Positions 1-9,433 of a stretch of 22,940 bases of DNA are shown piece after piece. Origin of the DNA: DALYLB01 sp046154695 (GTDB lineage Bacteria > Acidobacteriota > Blastocatellia > RBC074); contig JBJXFI010000084.1 in assembly GCA_046154695.1 (NCBI GenBank), positions 1 to 22,940 of the forward strand, given 5' to 3'. Both the position numbers and the translations under genes were made by a program. The notes under the pieces are model-generated. The model searched no databases. It saw only the letters and a program-made list of their open reading frames with translations, and had not been told where the DNA came from. Numbering within the stretch: position 1 is the stretch's first letter; each line of letters begins with the position of its first letter.

Positions 1-1879
1 TACTCACTTTGATTTTCTTGTTCGCGCTGACGACGACTTCGGCCACTTCGGCAAAATAGCCGCGATGGCTGAAATGGAACGCGACCCCCATTGCCGTGCC
101 TTTCGGCAACTGGCGTTTGCCCCAGCCCGATTTCTCCGCCACCAGTTTGGTGACGCCGGCCATGCGAGCTGCATCCAGGCCCATCTCACGCTGACCTAAC
201 GGCAGCGGCGTTGTTGCCAGCAAATCCAAACGAAATTGCAAAGGGTCTTTGCCAGCGGCGTGGGCGAGTTCGTCAATGAACGATTGAATCACCCACGCGG
301 TGCAGTTGGAATAGGGGGCGCGCAAGGCTCCGGTTTTCAATCCTAACGGCATCACCGAGGACTGCACGCGATAATTCGGCACGAAACGCGCCGGAAATTC
401 GTTCGGAAGAAATCCGCCGTCGTGGGCAAAGGCATTTCCTTCGCCGTAACCGACGAAGTGATCGTGCCACGCGACCAGCTTGCCGTCTTTATCCACCGCG
501 CCTTTCATAAACTGGAAACCGCCGCAACGATAATAATCGTGCTGGATGTCGTCTTCGCGTGACCAGACCAGCTTGACCGGCGCCCCTGCCTGTTTGGAAA
601 TCCACGCGGCATCCAGCATCAGGTCGTTGTACGCCCGCCGCCCGAATCCGCCGCCGCCGCGGAGGTTGTGAACTGTCACATCCTTTTCAGGCAGATTGAG
701 CAACTGAGCCACCATCGTGCGCCCGCTTTGTGGGATCTGGCTGGTCGCCCAGATTTCAAGCTTGCCGTCTTTGAAATGCGCCGTGCAGTTTTGCGGCTCC
801 ATCGTGCCATGCGCGATGAAGGGAATGACGTAGTTGCCTTCGACGGCTTTGGTGTCATCGCGTTTGAAAGCAGCCTCAACATCGCCGTCTTTGCGCAGCG
901 TGCGTGCCGGAGTTTGTTGGGAAAGCGCAATCGCTTTTTTGGCATTCTCGGCGCTGTCCTGCGCGCCCCATTTGCCGAAGTCCCATTTGACTTCGAGTTT
1001 TTCCCGCGCGGATTGGGCCGCCCACCAACTGTCCGCGACGATCGCTACGCCGGATTCAAAGCCCGGGTCTTCAAACAGGTAATTGGGATAATCATTGCGG
1101 AGCGGCCGGCCTTCGACAAGAAAGGCATGTTTCACGCCTTTCAGCGCTTTGATCGCATCGAGGTTCGCGCTCACAGCTTTGCCGCCCAGCACAGGGGATC
1201 TTTGAAAGACGGCGTAGAGCATCCCCGGCGCCGTCACATCAATCCCGAAAATCGGCTTGCCCGTCACAATGTCATTGGTTTCCACGCTAATCGTGGACGT
1301 GCCGATGATTTTGTAGTCTTTCGGGTCTTTGAGCTTGACGGACCTCAACTCCGGTACAGGCATCGTTGCGGCTTTGGAGGCCAGTTCGCCGTAGCCTAAA
1401 GAGCGATTGGATGCCATGTGAAGCACGCGGCCTGATGTCGTCGAGCATTCCGTAGCCGCTACGCCCCACGTGCTTGCCGCCGCGGCAATCAGCATTTGCC
1501 TCCCTGCCGCACCGACCTGCCGCATGGGATCCCAGTTCATTGGCGTTGCCGAGCTGCCGCCCGTGAATTGCGGGCCGTATTTGTTATCGGCGTCGGCGCG
1601 GACGATTTTTACATCTTTCCATTCCACATCCAGTTCTTCGGCAATCAGCATCGGCAGCGTATTGAGAACGTTTTGCCCGATCTCCGTATTTTTCGAGGTG
1701 ATCGTCACAATGCCGTTGGACGCAATGCTGATGAAATCGTTGGGAACCAAGGGAGCCATTCTCGGCGGCCCTTGTGCCGCCGCCGCCGCAGCCTTTGGAT
1801 ACAAACCCAACATGAAGCCGCCGCCCGCCAGCGCAGTCACTTGCAGAAAAGCGCGACGATTGATTCTGGTCATGGTCAT
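1..1879 (-). CDS. Xanthine dehydrogenase-family molybdopterin-binding subunit, Tat-exported (partial, 3' end outside window)
   Basis: The reading frame is open from the ATG at 1879 to the window edge, giving about 626 residues without the C-terminus. A Shine-Dalgarno AGGAG lies 9 bases before the ATG; a second in-frame ATG is 6 bases in. The N-terminus reads MTMTRINRRAFLQVTALAGG, with a twin-arginine motif (NRRAFLQ) and a hydrophobic stretch, so the folded cofactor-loaded enzyme is probably exported by Tat. A glycine-rich GGGGFGRRAYND motif near residue 408 is the molybdopterin-binding loop of the family. The overall pattern resembles the beta subunit of isoquinoline 1-oxidoreductase (IorB-like), which hydroxylates N-heterocycles or oxidises aldehydes with an electron-transferring 2Fe-2S partner. 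No partner is visible here; it could lie to the left. The substrate cannot be read from sequence. Confidence 0.9.
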   Translation of the reverse strand, partial: MTMTRINRRAFLQVTALAGGGFMLGLYPKAAAAAAQGPPRMAPLVPNDFISIASNGIVTITSKNTEIGQNVLNTLPMLIAEELDVEWKDVKIVRADADNKYGPQFTGGSSATPMNWDPMRQVGAAGRQMLIAAAASTWGVAATECSTTSGRVLHMASNRSLGYGELASKAATMPVPELRSVKLKDPKDYKIIGTSTISVETNDIVTGKPIFGIDVTAPGMLYAVFQRSPVLGGKAVSANLDAIKALKGVKHAFLVEGRPLRNDYPNYLFEDPGFESGVAIVADSWWAAQSAREKLEVKWDFGKWGAQDSAENAKKAIALSQQTPARTLRKDGDVEAAFKRDDTKAVEGNYVIPFIAHGTMEPQNCTAHFKDGKLEIWATSQIPQSGRTMVAQLLNLPEKDVTVHNLRGGGGFGRRAYNDLMLDAAWISKQAGAPVKLVWSREDDIQHDYYRCGGFQFMKGAVDKDGKLVAWHDHFVGYGEGNAFAHDGGFLPNEFPARFVPNYRVQSSVMPLGLKTGALRAPYSNCTAWVIQSFIDELAHAAGKDPLQFRLDLLATTPLPLGQREMGLDAARMAGVTKLVAEKSGWGKRQLPKGTAMGVAFHFSHRGYFAEVAEVVVSANKKIKVS

Positions 1880-1903
1880 AAGTCTTTACTCCTGACTGAA
1901 TAC

Positions 1904-1921
1904 GTTGGATATCTGTCCAAC
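1904..1921. promoter_or_regulatory. Operator-like dyad before the molybdopterin oxidase gene
   Basis: GTTGGA and TCCAAC form a perfect 6-bp dyad around TATCTG, 25 bases upstream of the oxidase start codon, so it falls in the 5' leader or core promoter. A run of six T follows at 1924-1929, so on the plus strand it also resembles a short terminator. A role as repressor site is inferred from size and position only. Confidence 0.35.
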
Positions 1922-2092
1922 CCTTTTTTGTTAAGCCACGTGGAGATCACGCCGGCGACTTGTCGATTGTTCAAATCCGAGAAGGGAAAATACGTGTTCC
2001 CCATCCTGCTCCACATTGTCGCGCGCGCAATGTGTGAGCGATGCTGGTCGAGGCGGTTCATGGCGCTCAGCGCGGTTAAATCAGGCCCAAAG

Positions 2093-2132
2093 AGCCAGGG
2101 AGCCAGGGAGCCAGGGAGCCAAGGAGCCAGGA
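2093..2132. repeat. Tandem repeat, 5 copies of an 8-base unit AGCCAGGG
   Basis: Three perfect AGCCAGGG copies (2093-2116) are followed by AGCCAAGG and AGCCAGGA. The period of 8 is not a multiple of three, which fits non-coding DNA. No complementary CCCTGGCT arm is present nearby, so unlike the repeats farther right it does not fold into a hairpin. Confidence 0.9.
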
Positions 2133-2347
2133 GATTGATGCAGTACCGGGAGCGTTAGCGACCGGCATATTGCGCAAACGGTTTTGCGTTTCCCCATAGC
2201 TTCCCCCTTCGTATACGATTGTTTGCGTGGAATTATAACCGCTCGGGGACAGAGGGCGGTAAGACGATACTGGCGAATGATTGTACGATCCTGTAAAAGC
2301 GCTGTGTGAGGCGTGCAGATTGAAATCAAAAAGGCTAAGATTGATTT

Positions 2348-3283
2348 ATGAACCCAAAAGAAGTGAAACGTGACGAGCGAAGGGCGCAAAGCAACCGGGA
2401 AGAACTGGTTGAGCGAATCGCGCAAGCCCTTCCCGAAGACGGAACCTTGGACGTCTCCACCAGCTTTCGGCTCGCACGTTCCTCCAGTCCGACGGAGCCG
2501 ATTCATTCCATGTATCAGCCTGCCTTTTGCGTTGTCGCCCAGGGCCGCAAGCGGGCGCTGTTAGGCGAAGAAGTATTCCAGTACGATCCGGGACATTACC
2601 TGATCTACACTGTTGATTTGCCTCTCACATTCCAGGTCGAAGAAGCGTCAAAAGAACGGCCGTATCTCGGGTTCCGGCTCAACCTGGATTCTTCTCTCGT
2701 CGCCTCGGTCATGATGGAGTCCGGCATCGAACTGAAAAAAGGCGACGCGAGCCTGAAGGCGATGGACGTCAGCCCGATGGACGCCAATCTGCTGGATGCG
2801 GTGGTCAGATTGGTCAGGCTGCGTGACGAGCCGGTTGAAGGCAAGGTGCTCGCGCCCCTCATTATCCGGGAGATCGTTTTCCGGCTTTTGGCGGGCGGGC
2901 AAAGAGCGCGGCTCAACCATCTGCTTGCCGTGGGAAAAGACACGCACCGCATTTCCAAGGCCATCGGCTTCCTGCGCGAAAACTTTGACCAGTCGCTCAA
3001 AATGGATGACCTCGCGCACGAACTCGGAATGAGCATATCCGGCTTCCATCATCACTTCAAATCCGTCACGGCGATGAGCCCGTTGCAGTTTCAGAAACAA
3101 ATACGTCTCCAGGAAGCGCGCCGCCTGATGCTCGGCGAAGACCTGGACGCAGCCAGCGCCGGGTTCCGAGTGGGGTATGAAGACCCGGCGTATTTCAGCC
3201 GCGAGTACAAAAAGCTTTTCGGCGCTCCGCCGCAGCGTGACATCTCCAGGCTGCGCGGCAACCTTGAACATTATCGCCGTTAG
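2348..3283 (+). CDS. AraC-family transcriptional regulator (YqhC-like N-terminal domain)
   Basis: This 311-residue protein has the usual length and layout of the AraC_N/HTH_18 group. Residues about 35-190 form the N-terminal cupin-like ligand domain (HSMYQPAFCVVAQGRKRALL, then YDPGHYLIYTVDLPL). Residues about 205-300 carry the double helix-turn-helix: LKMDDLAHELGMSISGFHHH for the first, then the signature run VGYEDPAYFSREYKKLFGAP. In E. coli YqhC activates an aldehyde reductase gene, so an oxidase gene starting divergently next door fits a role in aldehyde or related stress; the target is inferred from position. No strong Shine-Dalgarno precedes the ATG at 2348, only a purine-rich AAGG about 14 bases upstream, and no better start is seen before the ligand domain. 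Confidence 0.92.
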   Translation: MNPKEVKRDERRAQSNREELVERIAQALPEDGTLDVSTSFRLARSSSPTEPIHSMYQPAFCVVAQGRKRALLGEEVFQYDPGHYLIYTVDLPLTFQVEEASKERPYLGFRLNLDSSLVASVMMESGIELKKGDASLKAMDVSPMDANLLDAVVRLVRLRDEPVEGKVLAPLIIREIVFRLLAGGQRARLNHLLAVGKDTHRISKAIGFLRENFDQSLKMDDLAHELGMSISGFHHHFKSVTAMSPLQFQKQIRLQEARRLMLGEDLDAASAGFRVGYEDPAYFSREYKKLFGAPPQRDISRLRGNLEHYRR

Positions 3284-3409
3284 TAAACGGATGCGCCCTA
3301 ACGTCCGTCGCCCGAAAGATGCGGTACGGGAAGAGCAGGCAATCCGGGCTTTCGTTGGCGTTGGAATATTCGCGCGCGGGGAATATGATCGCGACGCGAG
3401 GATGTTTCG

Positions 3410-6400
3410 ATGATCCCGAACTATGAAGTCATCCATGAGCTTTCGCCCTTCCCGCCGAACGATTGGCAGATTCTGTATCGGGGGCGGCGTTCAACGGATC
3501 AACGAGCGGTCCTGCTAAAAACGCCGCGGCAAGTGGCCCCGGACCCCGGCCATGGGGAATTGCTCTCGCGCGAGTTCGATCTGCTGCGGCAGCTTGCCAT
3601 CGGGGGAATTCCGCGCGCCGTGGAGCTTTCGCGCCCTGAAGGCGGCTGTGACGGCAATTGTCTGGTGATGGAGGATGGCGGCGGAATGCCGCTGTCGGAG
3701 CAGCTGGCCTCGGGCCGGCTCGAAGTCGGCGCCTTCCTCGATCTCGCCATCCGGCTCTCGACCATTCTTGCCGAACTCCATCGGCAAAACGTCATCCTTC
3801 GGAATCTGAACCCGCGGGGGATCCTGCGAAATCCCGCGACGGGAGAAGTCTGGCTGCACGATTTGAGTCTGGCGACAATCGCCGCGGAGGATGTGCAGGA
3901 GCCTCTTCCCGCGCATCTGCTGCGGAGCGTACTGGCATACACGTCGCCGGAGCTGACCGGCCGCATGAACCGCGCGTCGGATTACCGCGCGGATTTCTAT
4001 TCGCTCGGCATTCTTTTTTATGAATTGCTGATCGGCCGCCGGCCCTTTGATTCGCCCGATGCCCTGGAGCTGATTCACTGGCACATCGCCAAACAGCCCG
4101 TCGCGCCTGCCGAACTCGATCCGAAGATTCCTGAACCGCTGTCCAGGATTGTCATGACGCTGCTGGCGAAGACAGCGGAGGATCGCTATCAGAGCGCGGC
4201 GGGGTTGCGGGCGGATCTTGAAGTTTGCGCGCGCGAATGGGCGTCGAACGGGCGCATCGCTCCCTTCGCGCTGCGGGAGCGTGATGTTTCGGATCGCTTT
4301 CTGATCCCCCGGAAGCTGTATGGAAGAGAGCGGGATGTCGAGGAGCTGCTCGCGGCGTTCGACCGCGCGTGCGAGGGGCGAACGATCATGATGCTGGTCG
4401 CGGGCTACTCCGGCATCGGCAAGACCTCGCTGATTCAGGAATTGTGCAAACCCATCGTCCGCCAGCGGGGATACTTCATCTCGGGCAAATTCGATCAGGT
4501 GGCGCGCGGCACTCCGTTTGGCGCGCTGGTCCAGGCATTTCGCGGGCTTGTGCGGCAACTGCTCGGCGAAAGCGAGGAGCGGCTGGCGGTGTGGCGCGAA
4601 AGATTGTCGGCGGCGCTGGGCGCGAACGGCGGGGCGCTGGCCGAATTGATCCCGGAGATCGAACTGATCGTCGGCGAACAACCGCGCCTGCCCGCCGTCG
4701 GTCCGGTGGAGGCGCTGAACCGCTTTCAGGCCGTCTTTCAAAACTTCGTCGGCGCATTGGCGCGGCCGGAACATCCGCTGGTCGTCTTTCTGGATGACCT
4801 GCAATGGGCCGACGCCGCGACGCTCGGCCTGCTGCAGCCTTTGCTGACCAGTTCCGGCGTTCAATCCCTCTTTCTGATGGGCGCGTATCGCGACAACGAA
4901 GTCGACGCCGCGCACCTGCTGACGAGGACCCTGGAGGCGATAGATGCAATCGGGGAATCCGCGGGCGTCGAACTGCGCCGTGTGGAGCTAGGGCCCCTGC
5001 AATTGCCCGATATGACGCGCTTCGTCGGCGACACCCTGCGCTGCGGGCATGCCGACGCCGCGCCGCTCGCCGGTCTGGTCTGGGAAAAGACGGCCGGGAA
5101 TCCGTTCTTCGTCATCCAGTTTCTGAAGACGCTCAAACAGGAAGGGTTTCTGCGGTTCGATTACGAGCAAGGACGCTGGACATATTGCATCGACGAGATT
5201 GTCGACGCGGCCATGACGGACGACGTCGTCGATCTGATGACGCAGAAGATTCAGCGTCTCTCCGCGAATACGCAGCGCGCGCTGACTCTTGCGGCCTGCA
5301 TCGGGAATCCCTTCGATCAGCGGATGCTCGCGGTCGTCAGCGAGCAGGCGCCGGAAACGACGGCGGAGGCGCTGAAGGAGGCGATCGACGGCAGGCTGAT
5401 CCTTCCGATCGCGGATCATCCGCAATCATACGCGTTTCTGCACGACCGCGTGCAGCAGGCCGCCTATGCCCTGATTCCCGGGGAAGGGAAGCGGCACGTG
5501 CATCTGGCCGTGGGGCGCATGCTGCTGCAGCGCGCGGACATCGAACAGACCGAGGACCGGCTTTTCGATGTCGTTCATCATTTGAATCTGGGCGGCGGCC
5601 TGATCGCCGACGACGGCGAGCGCCTCGCCCTCGCCCGGCTCAATTTGAGCGCCGGGCGAAAGGCCCGGTCCTCAACGGCCTACGATGCGGCGCTGGAATA
5701 CCTGAAAGCCGGCGCGAGCCTGCTCAAGGAAGCCGAGTGGGAGTCCGATTACGAACTCGCCTTCGCGCTCCACCTGGAGGCCGCCGAATGCCAGAACCTG
5801 TGCGGCAATTTCGACGAGGCGGAAGCGGCGTTTGAATCGTCGCTCGAACGCGCGAAGACCAATCTGGATCGGGCCCGGGTCCACGGCCTGCGAATCGTTC
5901 AGAGCGAAAACCTGTCGCGTTACGCGGAAGCCATCGCCAGCGCCCGCGAAGCGCTGGCGTTGTTCGGGGTCTCGTTCCCCGATTCCGAACCGGAGCATCG
6001 GGCCGCGCTGGAGCGGGAAATTGAGGAGATCCAATCCCTGCTGGGCGAGCGCGACATCGCGTCGCTGATCGATCTGCCGGTCATGACCGATCCTGAGACC
6101 CGGATGGTGATGCACATTCTGACGACCATCTGGTCGTCGGCCTATATCTCCGGCCATCAAAGCCTGACGCGCCTGATATCGGCGACGATGGTGCGTCTGT
6201 CGCTGGCGCACGGAAATGCGGAAGAGTCGGCTTATGGCTATGCGACGCATACGATTACCGTCGGCCCGGTGCGCGAGGATTACGAGGCGGCGTATGAGTT
6301 CGGACTGCTGGCCCTCGCCGTGAACGAGCGATTCAACGATTCGCGGCGGCGGGCGAAGATCTACCAGCAGTTTCATGCGCATGCCAACCTGTGGCGGCGT

Positions 6401-9400
6401 CCGCTCGAAACGTGCATCCCGTACGCGCGCGAAGCCAGCCGGAGCGGATTCGAGACCGGCGATTTCACCTATGGGGTGTATGGCGCATTCACCGAAACGT
6501 GGGTGGCGATCGTCATCACGCAGGACCTCGCGCGGTTTATCCACGATTACACGCCGAATCTGGCGCTGTTCAAAAAGCTGAAGGTGGCGAGCGTCGGCGA
6601 CGGCCAGCGGGTGCTGCTGAACTGGGCGCGGGCGCTGCGCGGCGAGACCATCGCGCCCATCTCGCTCTCGGATGAAGACTTCGATGAGGACGCGTATCTC
6701 GCAACCTATCGCGGCAATCCATTCTTCACCATCTGTTACGTCGTCACGAGGCTCCAGCTTTGCTGCCTTTTCGGCGAATACGGCAGGGCGCTGGAAGCCG
6801 CGCGGCTCGGGCGGTCGATTGTTCATCACCTGGAGGGAACGATCTGGCCGGTCATCTTCGAGTTCTGGAACAGCCTGGCGCTGGCGGCGAATTACGCCGG
6901 CGCCGGCGCGGATGAACGGAAAGCGTATCTCGCGGAGATGGAAGACGCGCGCCGGTCGTTTGCGGTGCTGGCGGAAAACTGTCCGGAGAATTATCGCTGC
7001 CAGTTTCTGCTGTTGTCGGCGGAGATCGAGCGCGTCGCCGGGCATGACCTGGCGGCGCTCGAGCATTACGAGCGCGCGATCAGCGATGCCGAAGGGACGA
7101 ACAGCGTGCAGTATCGTGCGCTGGCGAACGAGCTTTGCGCCCGGTTTTACCTGGATCGGGGGCAAAAAAAGATCAGCGCCGCCCTGATCGCCGATGCGCG
7201 CGCATGTTATGCGCAGTGGGGCGCGTCCGCCAAAGTGGAGGAACTCGACCGCCGGTATTCCGGCCTGCTGCTTCAGGCGGGCAGGGGAGGCCGCCCGCAT
7301 GCGGGAAGTTCGTCCGCGGCCGGTCCCGCCGCGCTCGACAATGTCAGCATGATGAAGGCGGCGCAGGCCATCGCCGGCGAGATCGAACTGGAGAGACTGC
7401 TCACGAAATTGATGCGCATCGTGATCGAGAATGCGGGGGCTGAGCGCGGCAGCCTGATCCTGGAGCACGAAGGCGAGCCATTCGTCCATGCCGAAGGGGT
7501 GATGGATGCCGCCGAGGTGAAGCTGCACGACGCGATTCCGCTCGATCAGGCCGAGGGCCTGCCCGCGACCATCGTGAATTACGTGCGGCGGACGGCGGAA
7601 AACATCGTCCTGGCGGACGCGCGGAGCGACGACCGCTATGGCGCCGATCCATATGTCGCGCGCCACCAGCCGCGCTCGGTGATGTGCATTCCGGTTCTCA
7701 AGCAGAGCCGCCTCGTCGGCGTCCTGTATCTGGAGAACAACCAGGTTGGGGGGGCGTTCACGCCCGAACGAATCCTGACCTGCCAAATGCTCGCTTCACA
7801 GGCCGCCATCTCGCTGGAAAACGCATGGCTCTATGACGAGGTGAAGGCGGGGGAGGACACCCTGCGCTCGATCATGGAAGGCACGGCGGCGGTGACCGGA
7901 GACGATTTTTTCGCCTCGCTGGTGCGCCACCTGGCCTCCGCGCTTCAGGTTCGCTACGCCTTTGTGACCGAGTGCCGGGAGCGTGTGAAGCTCAGGGCGC
8001 GAACGCTGGCGTTCTGGATGGGCGACCGGCTGGCCGGCAATGTATCGTATGAAATCGCCGAGACTCCCTGTGTGAAAGTGCTGGGCGGAGAGACCTGCTA
8101 TTACCCGAATGGAGTGCGGCATCTCTTTCCCAACGACAAGGACCTGGTCGAGATGAGCGCCGAGGGCTATCTGGGAATACCGCTCTGCAACGCGCACGGC
8201 GATGTCATCGGCCATCTGGCGATCCTCGACGACAAGCCGATGGACAATACGCCGCGAGGACTGTCCCTGCTGAACATCTTCGCCGCCCGCGCGGGAGCGG
8301 AGCTGGAGCGCCAGCATGCGGAGGAGGACCTGCGAGTGGCGATGGCGGAGGTCGAGCGCCTCAAGAACCAGCTGCACGCCGAAAACATCTACCTGCAGGA
8401 GGAGATTCGCCGCGAGCACAACTTTGAAGAGATCGTCGGCGGCAGCCCCGCGCTGCTTCAGGTGCTGCAGCAGGTCGAGCGCGTCGCGCCGACCGATGCC
8501 ACGGTTCTGATCCTCGGCGAGACCGGCACCGGAAAGGAGCTGATCGCGCGCGCCATTCACGATCGCAGCGGGCGCAAAAGCCGCCCGCTGGTCAAGGTCA
8601 ATTGCGGAGCCATCTCCGCCGGGCTGGTCGAAAGCGAGCTTTTCGGGCACGTCAAGGGCGCGTTCACCGGCGCGATGGATAAGCGCACAGGCCGGTTCGA
8701 GCTGGCGCACGGCGGCACGCTCTTTCTGGACGAGGTCGGCGAGCTGCCGCTGGAGACGCAGGTCAAGCTGCTGCGGGTGCTGCAGGAGGGTGAATTCGAG
8801 CCGGTCGGCGGCAGCAGGACGGTCAAGGTCGATGTGCGCATCATCGCCGCCACCAATCGCGATCTGGAAGACGAGGTCCGGGCCGGCCGATTCCGCGCCG
8901 ATCTGTTCTATCGCCTGAACGTGCTGCCGCTGCACAACCCGCCGCTCCGCGACCGCCGTTCGGACATTCCTCAACTGGCGATGTTCTTCCTCGCGCGATT
9001 CTCCCGGCGGTTCGGCAGGGCGGTCGAAGGCATTGCCCAGGAGACCATCGATCTGATGATGAACTACCACTGGCCGGGCAACATCCGCGAATTGCAGAAT
9101 CTGATCGAACGCGGCGTGGTGCTCAGCAACGGTTCGGCGCTGACGCTCGACCCCGCCCTGTTGTCCTCCCAGCAGGCGGGGCACGCGGTGGCGGCGCCGT
9201 CGGCGGCGTCCGAAAAGCGGCCATCGGCCGCGCGCCCCGCGCCCGGATCGCAGACCACCGCACCGCCGACTTCGCTCCATGAACTGCAGCGCCAGCACAT
9301 TTTGAACGCCCTCGCGCAAACCAATTGGGTGATCGAGGGCGACAACGGCGCCGCGAAAATCCTCAACCTGCATCCCAACACGCTCCGCAGCCGGCTGAAG

Positions 9401-9430
9401 AAGCTGGGAATTCAACGGCCCGGGGCATAG
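3410..9430 (+). CDS. Giant sigma-54 activator: pseudokinase - AAA ATPase - TPR-like - GAF - GAF - sigma-54 interaction - Fis HTH
   Basis: This 2006-residue regulator starts at 3410 with GAGG 8 bases upstream. Residues 5-280 resemble a Ser/Thr kinase of the PknK-like multidomain family, but the glycine loop is missing, N132 replaces the catalytic Asp (RNLNP), G137 replaces the metal Asn, and DFG reads DLS (151-153); K37 and the SPE motif remain. Residues 300-690 are an AAA_16/NACHT-like ATPase with Walker A GYSGIGKTS (K338) and Walker B VVFLDDLQWAD (D462-D463). Residues about 700-1290 look like helical TPR repeats. GAF domains lie near 1310-1470 and 1488-1635, followed by a coiled coil (1645-1675). 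The sigma-54 module at 1675-1920 has GETGTGKE (1703-1710), GAFTGA (1750-1755), FLDEVGEL and FRADLFYRLN. A Fis-type HTH ends the protein (about 1960-2003). There is no receiver domain; ligand or partner sensing is inferred. Confidence 0.95.
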   Translation: MIPNYEVIHELSPFPPNDWQILYRGRRSTDQRAVLLKTPRQVAPDPGHGELLSREFDLLRQLAIGGIPRAVELSRPEGGCDGNCLVMEDGGGMPLSEQLASGRLEVGAFLDLAIRLSTILAELHRQNVILRNLNPRGILRNPATGEVWLHDLSLATIAAEDVQEPLPAHLLRSVLAYTSPELTGRMNRASDYRADFYSLGILFYELLIGRRPFDSPDALELIHWHIAKQPVAPAELDPKIPEPLSRIVMTLLAKTAEDRYQSAAGLRADLEVCAREWASNGRIAPFALRERDVSDRFLIPRKLYGRERDVEELLAAFDRACEGRTIMMLVAGYSGIGKTSLIQELCKPIVRQRGYFISGKFDQVARGTPFGALVQAFRGLVRQLLGESEERLAVWRERLSAALGANGGALAELIPEIELIVGEQPRLPAVGPVEALNRFQAVFQNFVGALARPEHPLVVFLDDLQWADAATLGLLQPLLTSSGVQSLFLMGAYRDNEVDAAHLLTRTLEAIDAIGESAGVELRRVELGPLQLPDMTRFVGDTLRCGHADAAPLAGLVWEKTAGNPFFVIQFLKTLKQEGFLRFDYEQGRWTYCIDEIVDAAMTDDVVDLMTQKIQRLSANTQRALTLAACIGNPFDQRMLAVVSEQAPETTAEALKEAIDGRLILPIADHPQSYAFLHDRVQQAAYALIPGEGKRHVHLAVGRMLLQRADIEQTEDRLFDVVHHLNLGGGLIADDGERLALARLNLSAGRKARSSTAYDAALEYLKAGASLLKEAEWESDYELAFALHLEAAECQNLCGNFDEAEAAFESSLERAKTNLDRARVHGLRIVQSENLSRYAEAIASAREALALFGVSFPDSEPEHRAALEREIEEIQSLLGERDIASLIDLPVMTDPETRMVMHILTTIWSSAYISGHQSLTRLISATMVRLSLAHGNAEESAYGYATHTITVGPVREDYEAAYEFGLLALAVNERFNDSRRRAKIYQQFHAHANLWRRPLETCIPYAREASRSGFETGDFTYGVYGAFTETWVAIVITQDLARFIHDYTPNLALFKKLKVASVGDGQRVLLNWARALRGETIAPISLSDEDFDEDAYLATYRGNPFFTICYVVTRLQLCCLFGEYGRALEAARLGRSIVHHLEGTIWPVIFEFWNSLALAANYAGAGADERKAYLAEMEDARRSFAVLAENCPENYRCQFLLLSAEIERVAGHDLAALEHYERAISDAEGTNSVQYRALANELCARFYLDRGQKKISAALIADARACYAQWGASAKVEELDRRYSGLLLQAGRGGRPHAGSSSAAGPAALDNVSMMKAAQAIAGEIELERLLTKLMRIVIENAGAERGSLILEHEGEPFVHAEGVMDAAEVKLHDAIPLDQAEGLPATIVNYVRRTAENIVLADARSDDRYGADPYVARHQPRSVMCIPVLKQSRLVGVLYLENNQVGGAFTPERILTCQMLASQAAISLENAWLYDEVKAGEDTLRSIMEGTAAVTGDDFFASLVRHLASALQVRYAFVTECRERVKLRARTLAFWMGDRLAGNVSYEIAETPCVKVLGGETCYYPNGVRHLFPNDKDLVEMSAEGYLGIPLCNAHGDVIGHLAILDDKPMDNTPRGLSLLNIFAARAGAELERQHAEEDLRVAMAEVERLKNQLHAENIYLQEEIRREHNFEEIVGGSPALLQVLQQVERVAPTDATVLILGETGTGKELIARAIHDRSGRKSRPLVKVNCGAISAGLVESELFGHVKGAFTGAMDKRTGRFELAHGGTLFLDEVGELPLETQVKLLRVLQEGEFEPVGGSRTVKVDVRIIAATNRDLEDEVRAGRFRADLFYRLNVLPLHNPPLRDRRSDIPQLAMFFLARFSRRFGRAVEGIAQETIDLMMNYHWPGNIRELQNLIERGVVLSNGSALTLDPALLSSQQAGHAVAAPSAASEKRPSAARPAPGSQTTAPPTSLHELQRQHILNALAQTNWVIEGDNGAAKILNLHPNTLRSRLKKLGIQRPGA

Positions 9431-9433
9431 CCA

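Larger units (their letters stand above)
1880..2347. other. Divergent intergenic region, oxidase / AraC regulator
   Basis: This 468-base gap separates two divergent starts and must hold both promoters. Besides the dyad at 1904-1921 and the 8-base tandem repeat at 2093-2132, I see no convincing -35/-10 pair and no coding frame with a ribosome binding site. The minus-strand frame crossing the tandem repeat is not credible as a gene. Confidence 0.6.

Noticed and set aside
2093..2132. CRISPR-like array
   Set aside because: The unit is 8 bases with no spacers; it is a simple tandem repeat.
2081..2506. Minus-strand frame through the AGCCAGGG repeat
   Set aside because: It overlaps the AraC start region on the opposite strand, its C-terminus is just the translated tandem repeat, and it has no ribosome site.
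5672..7786. 704-residue minus-strand open frame inside the giant activator gene
   Set aside because: Arg/Gln/His-rich shadow of a continuous 2006-codon gene; no ribosome site or domain.
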